Part shown: positions 61,239 through 64,000 of the stretch, piece by piece
Layout: each line of letters begins with the position of its first letter
How positions within the stretch are numbered: position 1 is the stretch's first letter
Assembly: GCA_020722815.1 (NCBI GenBank)
Contig: DYKB01000002.1
Coordinates: forward strand, 124,001-188,000
Origin: Caldithrix sp.
GTDB lineage: Bacteria; Zhuqueibacterota; Zhuqueibacteria; Thermofontimicrobiales; Sulfurfontimicrobiaceae
Direction: 5' to 3'
Length of the DNA: 64,000 nucleotides
Position numbers and translations under genes: made by a program
The notes under the pieces: model-generated
Seen by the model: the letters and a program-made list of their open reading frames with translations, nothing else
The model's database searches: none
What the model was told of the DNA's origin: nothing

Positions 61239-64000
61239 ATGCATGACAGAAGGATTCTGCTATTGGCAGTTTTTATTTTCTTCATTACGTTAGCTTCGCA
61301 AGTTGTTGGACAATGGTCAAATCCCATTGAGATTTCATGGGGCGAAGCACCGGATATGGATATTCATCCCCAGTCCGGGCAGATACACATTGTCGCAGTA
61401 ACAAAAAACAGGGAAGTGGCCTATACGGTTTTAGACCAAAGTGGATTGGTTATAAGTCAGGAAAATATTCCAGGTGTGACCACCGAACATTTCGCCGGAC
61501 ATTTTGGACCTTCCGTGGCAGTGGATACCCTCAATTTTCCACATGTTTTTTACCGAAGTTATCTTAATAATAATCAATATGATCTATACTATATCTTCAA
61601 GAATGAACTGGGATGGAGTAAACCACTTATTGTTGCCCGAAGAGTGACGCGTGGTTATGCGGCTCGCATCGATGTCGATGAAATGAATCGTGTACATCTG
61701 GCCTATGGTTCAGCCGGCACTGATGTCTGGGGACCGGTCACCTATGTCCGGATTGAAAACGGTGCCATTACCAAAACCCATACAAATATTACAAAATATC
61801 GCGCCGATGATCGAATTGAAATTGATAGCCGTTTTAAAAATGAAGTTCATCTCATCCTGGGCTGTCCTGATCCAAAAGGTGGTCCGGTGACCTACTGGCG
61901 CTCTGCCAATGCTGGAGAACAAATGTTACATGTTGGCGATATTCATCATCCGGATTGCAATGATCGAAATGGCTCTCCGGATGTTTTTGTGGATAAGCAG
62001 GGACAGGCACATTTCTGTTATGGTTCCAGTGTCGATGTTTCGCGCGATAATAAACCTTCCGTCCGGTATACGCGCTATGAAAATGGTGTTAAAAAGCTGG
62101 ATGTTCCGGTTACACCGGCTAATTTTCTAAAAGATTGGCATTTAGGTATTGGTCTGGCCAGTCTGGCAACTTCTGATGACGGTCAGACAGTTATTGTTTG
62201 TTTCCAGATTGCCGATGGGGGGCCAATGTATTATGTTCAATCTTCAAATGCCGGGCAATCATGGAGTGAACCAGTTCAGGTAAGCGCAGAAACCTGGGAT
62301 GGCTATGAAGGCCGGAGCAAACAGGTACTACGCGCCGTCCAACAACGCTTTTATCTGGCTTTTCCGGCAGCGAATGGTAAAATTTATCTTCGCTGGTTTC
62401 AATTTGCTGATACCGAGCGCCCTGTTGCTGATGCTGGCGGTCCCTATAATGGTCGCGAAGGGGCAATGATTCGTTTTGATGCATCGAAATCCCGTGATAA
62501 TACGGGTATTGTCTCTTATGAGTGGGACTGGAATGCGGATGGTCGGTATGATGATAAAACGGATCAACCGATTATTGAACACCTTTATCAGGATAATTAT
62601 TCAGGCACGGTTGTTCTACGGGTAACGGATACCGCCGGATTAACCGCGACCGATGATGCTCGTGTTACAATTGAAAATACGAATCCTGTTGTTGTCCTTC
62701 CAAAAGAATTGAAGGCAAAAGAAGGTTCACCTTTTACTTTTAAAGCCAATGTAACTGATTCTGGCGCACCGGATACCCATACTTATCGCTGGAATTTTGG
62801 TGATGGCACAACCAGTACCGAAGCGGTCCCAGTGCATCAATACGCTGATGATGGTGATTATGCCATTACTTGTGAAGTGAAAGATAAGGACAACGGTATT
62901 GGGTTGGCAAAGACCACCATGAAAGTCGAAAATATTGCTCCCACCGTGGATGCCGGTGGTCCATACCTGGCAATGAGTGGTGATACCATCACATTTATTG
63001 GAAAAGCCACGGATCCGGGTACGGCGGATATTCTTACTTATGCCTGGGATTTAGATAACGATGGTACGTATGAGACGGCAGGTATTTCCGTAAGAAAAGT
63101 CTTTGTGGTTAAAGGTAATACCAAAGTTCGTTTGCAGGTCAAGGATGATGATGGGGGAGAAGGTGTTGATGAAGCTGATGTAAAGATTGGAAATGCACCA
63201 CCGACCGTGAGCGAAATACCCGGACAGACGATTCAGCAAAATGAAAAATTTCAGGATCTGCAATTGGATTTATATGTTTCAGATCCCGATAATACGCCAG
63301 CGGAAATGAGCTGGAAGGCAACTGGATTGGTGAATTTGACCGTCAATATTCAAAATCGAATTGCAAAAATTGCGGTTATAAATCCTGAATGGAAAGGTTC
63401 AGAGCGGATAACTTTTATCGCCCGGGATCCTGATGGTTTGGCAGATTCAACCTCTGCGGTATTTTCGGTTCAGGCAAATAACCAGGCACCCGTGTTGCAG
63501 GCGATGCGTGATCAAACAGTGCTCGAAAATCAACCATTTCAGGTGATTAATCTGGATGATTTGGTGACTGATCCCGATAATTTGCCTTCGGAAATGAAAT
63601 GGGCTGTTAATGGCAATAAAAATTTACGCGTTCTGATCCAGCAGGGAAAAATCAACCAAAATAATGGAAATTCGATTCAGGCGACAAATTGGACGGCTAC
63701 CATTACTGTTGCTGATTCGGAATGGAATGGGACTGAAATGATACATTTTGTCGTCACTGATCCAGGGCAACTTTCTGATACGACAGCCGCCAAATATACT
63801 GTCGTTCGCGCAAATGATGCTCCTCAAATTAGTCAAATTCCGGATCAAATGATTAATCCCGGTGGAGAATTTGCTGAACTTGAATTGGATAAATATGTTT
63901 TCGATCCGGATAATGCCAGAGAATCTTTGGTATGGTCTTTTTCCGGTAACCAGGAGTTACAAGTTACCATTCAAAACCGCAAAGCAAAAGTAAAATTGCC
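61239..64000 (+). CDS. Large exported PKD-domain repeat protein (C-terminus beyond window)
   Basis: ATG at 61239 (AAAGGA upstream) begins 920 open codons that run off the right edge. A signal peptide follows (ILLLAVFIFFITLASQVVG). Residues about 20-390 look like a sialidase-like propeller (VHLAYGSAG; AHFCYGSS; MYYVQSSNAGQSWSEP). Three PKD domains follow (about 62428-63190; ADAGGPYNGREGAMIRFDAS; YRWNFGDGTTSTEA; DAGGPYLAMSGDTITFIG). Then come about 95-110-residue repeats beginning near 63198, 63486 and 63819, each with a DPDN motif and a closing W-x-G-x-E. The number of repeats and any C-terminal sorting signal are outside the window. Probably a secreted or surface adhesin or glycan-binding protein. 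Confidence 0.85.
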   Translation, partial: MHDRRILLLAVFIFFITLASQVVGQWSNPIEISWGEAPDMDIHPQSGQIHIVAVTKNREVAYTVLDQSGLVISQENIPGVTTEHFAGHFGPSVAVDTLNFPHVFYRSYLNNNQYDLYYIFKNELGWSKPLIVARRVTRGYAARIDVDEMNRVHLAYGSAGTDVWGPVTYVRIENGAITKTHTNITKYRADDRIEIDSRFKNEVHLILGCPDPKGGPVTYWRSANAGEQMLHVGDIHHPDCNDRNGSPDVFVDKQGQAHFCYGSSVDVSRDNKPSVRYTRYENGVKKLDVPVTPANFLKDWHLGIGLASLATSDDGQTVIVCFQIADGGPMYYVQSSNAGQSWSEPVQVSAETWDGYEGRSKQVLRAVQQRFYLAFPAANGKIYLRWFQFADTERPVADAGGPYNGREGAMIRFDASKSRDNTGIVSYEWDWNADGRYDDKTDQPIIEHLYQDNYSGTVVLRVTDTAGLTATDDARVTIENTNPVVVLPKELKAKEGSPFTFKANVTDSGAPDTHTYRWNFGDGTTSTEAVPVHQYADDGDYAITCEVKDKDNGIGLAKTTMKVENIAPTVDAGGPYLAMSGDTITFIGKATDPGTADILTYAWDLDNDGTYETAGISVRKVFVVKGNTKVRLQVKDDDGGEGVDEADVKIGNAPPTVSEIPGQTIQQNEKFQDLQLDLYVSDPDNTPAEMSWKATGLVNLTVNIQNRIAKIAVINPEWKGSERITFIARDPDGLADSTSAVFSVQANNQAPVLQAMRDQTVLENQPFQVINLDDLVTDPDNLPSEMKWAVNGNKNLRVLIQQGKINQNNGNSIQATNWTATITVADSEWNGTEMIHFVVTDPGQLSDTTAAKYTVVRANDAPQISQIPDQMINPGGEFAELELDKYVFDPDNARESLVWSFSGNQELQVTIQNRKAKVKL

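Overview
The window is bacterial chromosome, AT-rich (roughly 40% GC by eye), with about 46 protein genes, one structured RNA and many small palindromic repeats in the gaps. No rRNA, tRNA, CRISPR array, phage or transposase gene was seen. The gene mix (tricorn-type peptidase, propeller/Y_Y_Y sensor proteins, PKD-repeat secreted protein, full 14-gene complex I with a short NuoG, Rsb-type partner-switch proteins) suggests a free-living heterotroph of the Fibrobacterota-Chlorobiota-Bacteroidota superphylum, perhaps near Calditrichota or KSB1. Several promoters look like ordinary TTGACA/TATAAT sites, which argues against Bacteroidota proper. The placement is inference only.

Layout: 1-1300 holds the start of recQ (cut by the window edge) and a GNAT gene. 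1300-5740 is a small mannan unit: cytoplasmic GH2 beta-mannosidase and GH130 phosphorylase, preceded by two matching LacI-type operator candidates around a promoter and ended by a terminator. 5868-7509 has an exported TPR protein and a second GNAT. 7650-14455 is a minus-strand set: outer-membrane polysaccharide export lipoprotein, exported M1 aminopeptidase and exported tricorn protease. 15069-18973 encodes a large propeller sensor that stops after its histidine domain, coupled to a response regulator. 18976-24532 is a five-gene minus-strand run with cysS. 24739-26172 is a transglutaminase-like protein that has lost its catalytic triad.

27002-41476 is the complete nuoABCDEFGHIJKLMN cluster (proton-pumping NADH dehydrogenase), with structured or repeat-bearing spacers between D and E, K and L, L and M. 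It is followed by a radical SAM gene, greA with a hairpin leader, mtlD, an MDR dehydrogenase, a heparinase II/III-type lyase, comM and a STAS protein. A 6S RNA candidate lies on the minus strand at 52082-52260. Then come walJ, a GT-B glycosyltransferase, argS with an intact transglutaminase, an RsbW-like kinase preceded by a 21-codon overlapping ORF, and two secreted proteins. The last of these (PKD domains plus tandem repeats) runs off the right edge.

Themes: glycan use (GH2, GH130, lyase, mannitol-1-phosphate dehydrogenase), peptide turnover outside the cytoplasm (M1 plus tricorn), respiration, and regulation by phosphorelay and partner switching. At least five families of small inverted-repeat elements fill the gaps, two of them with clear terminal inverted repeats.
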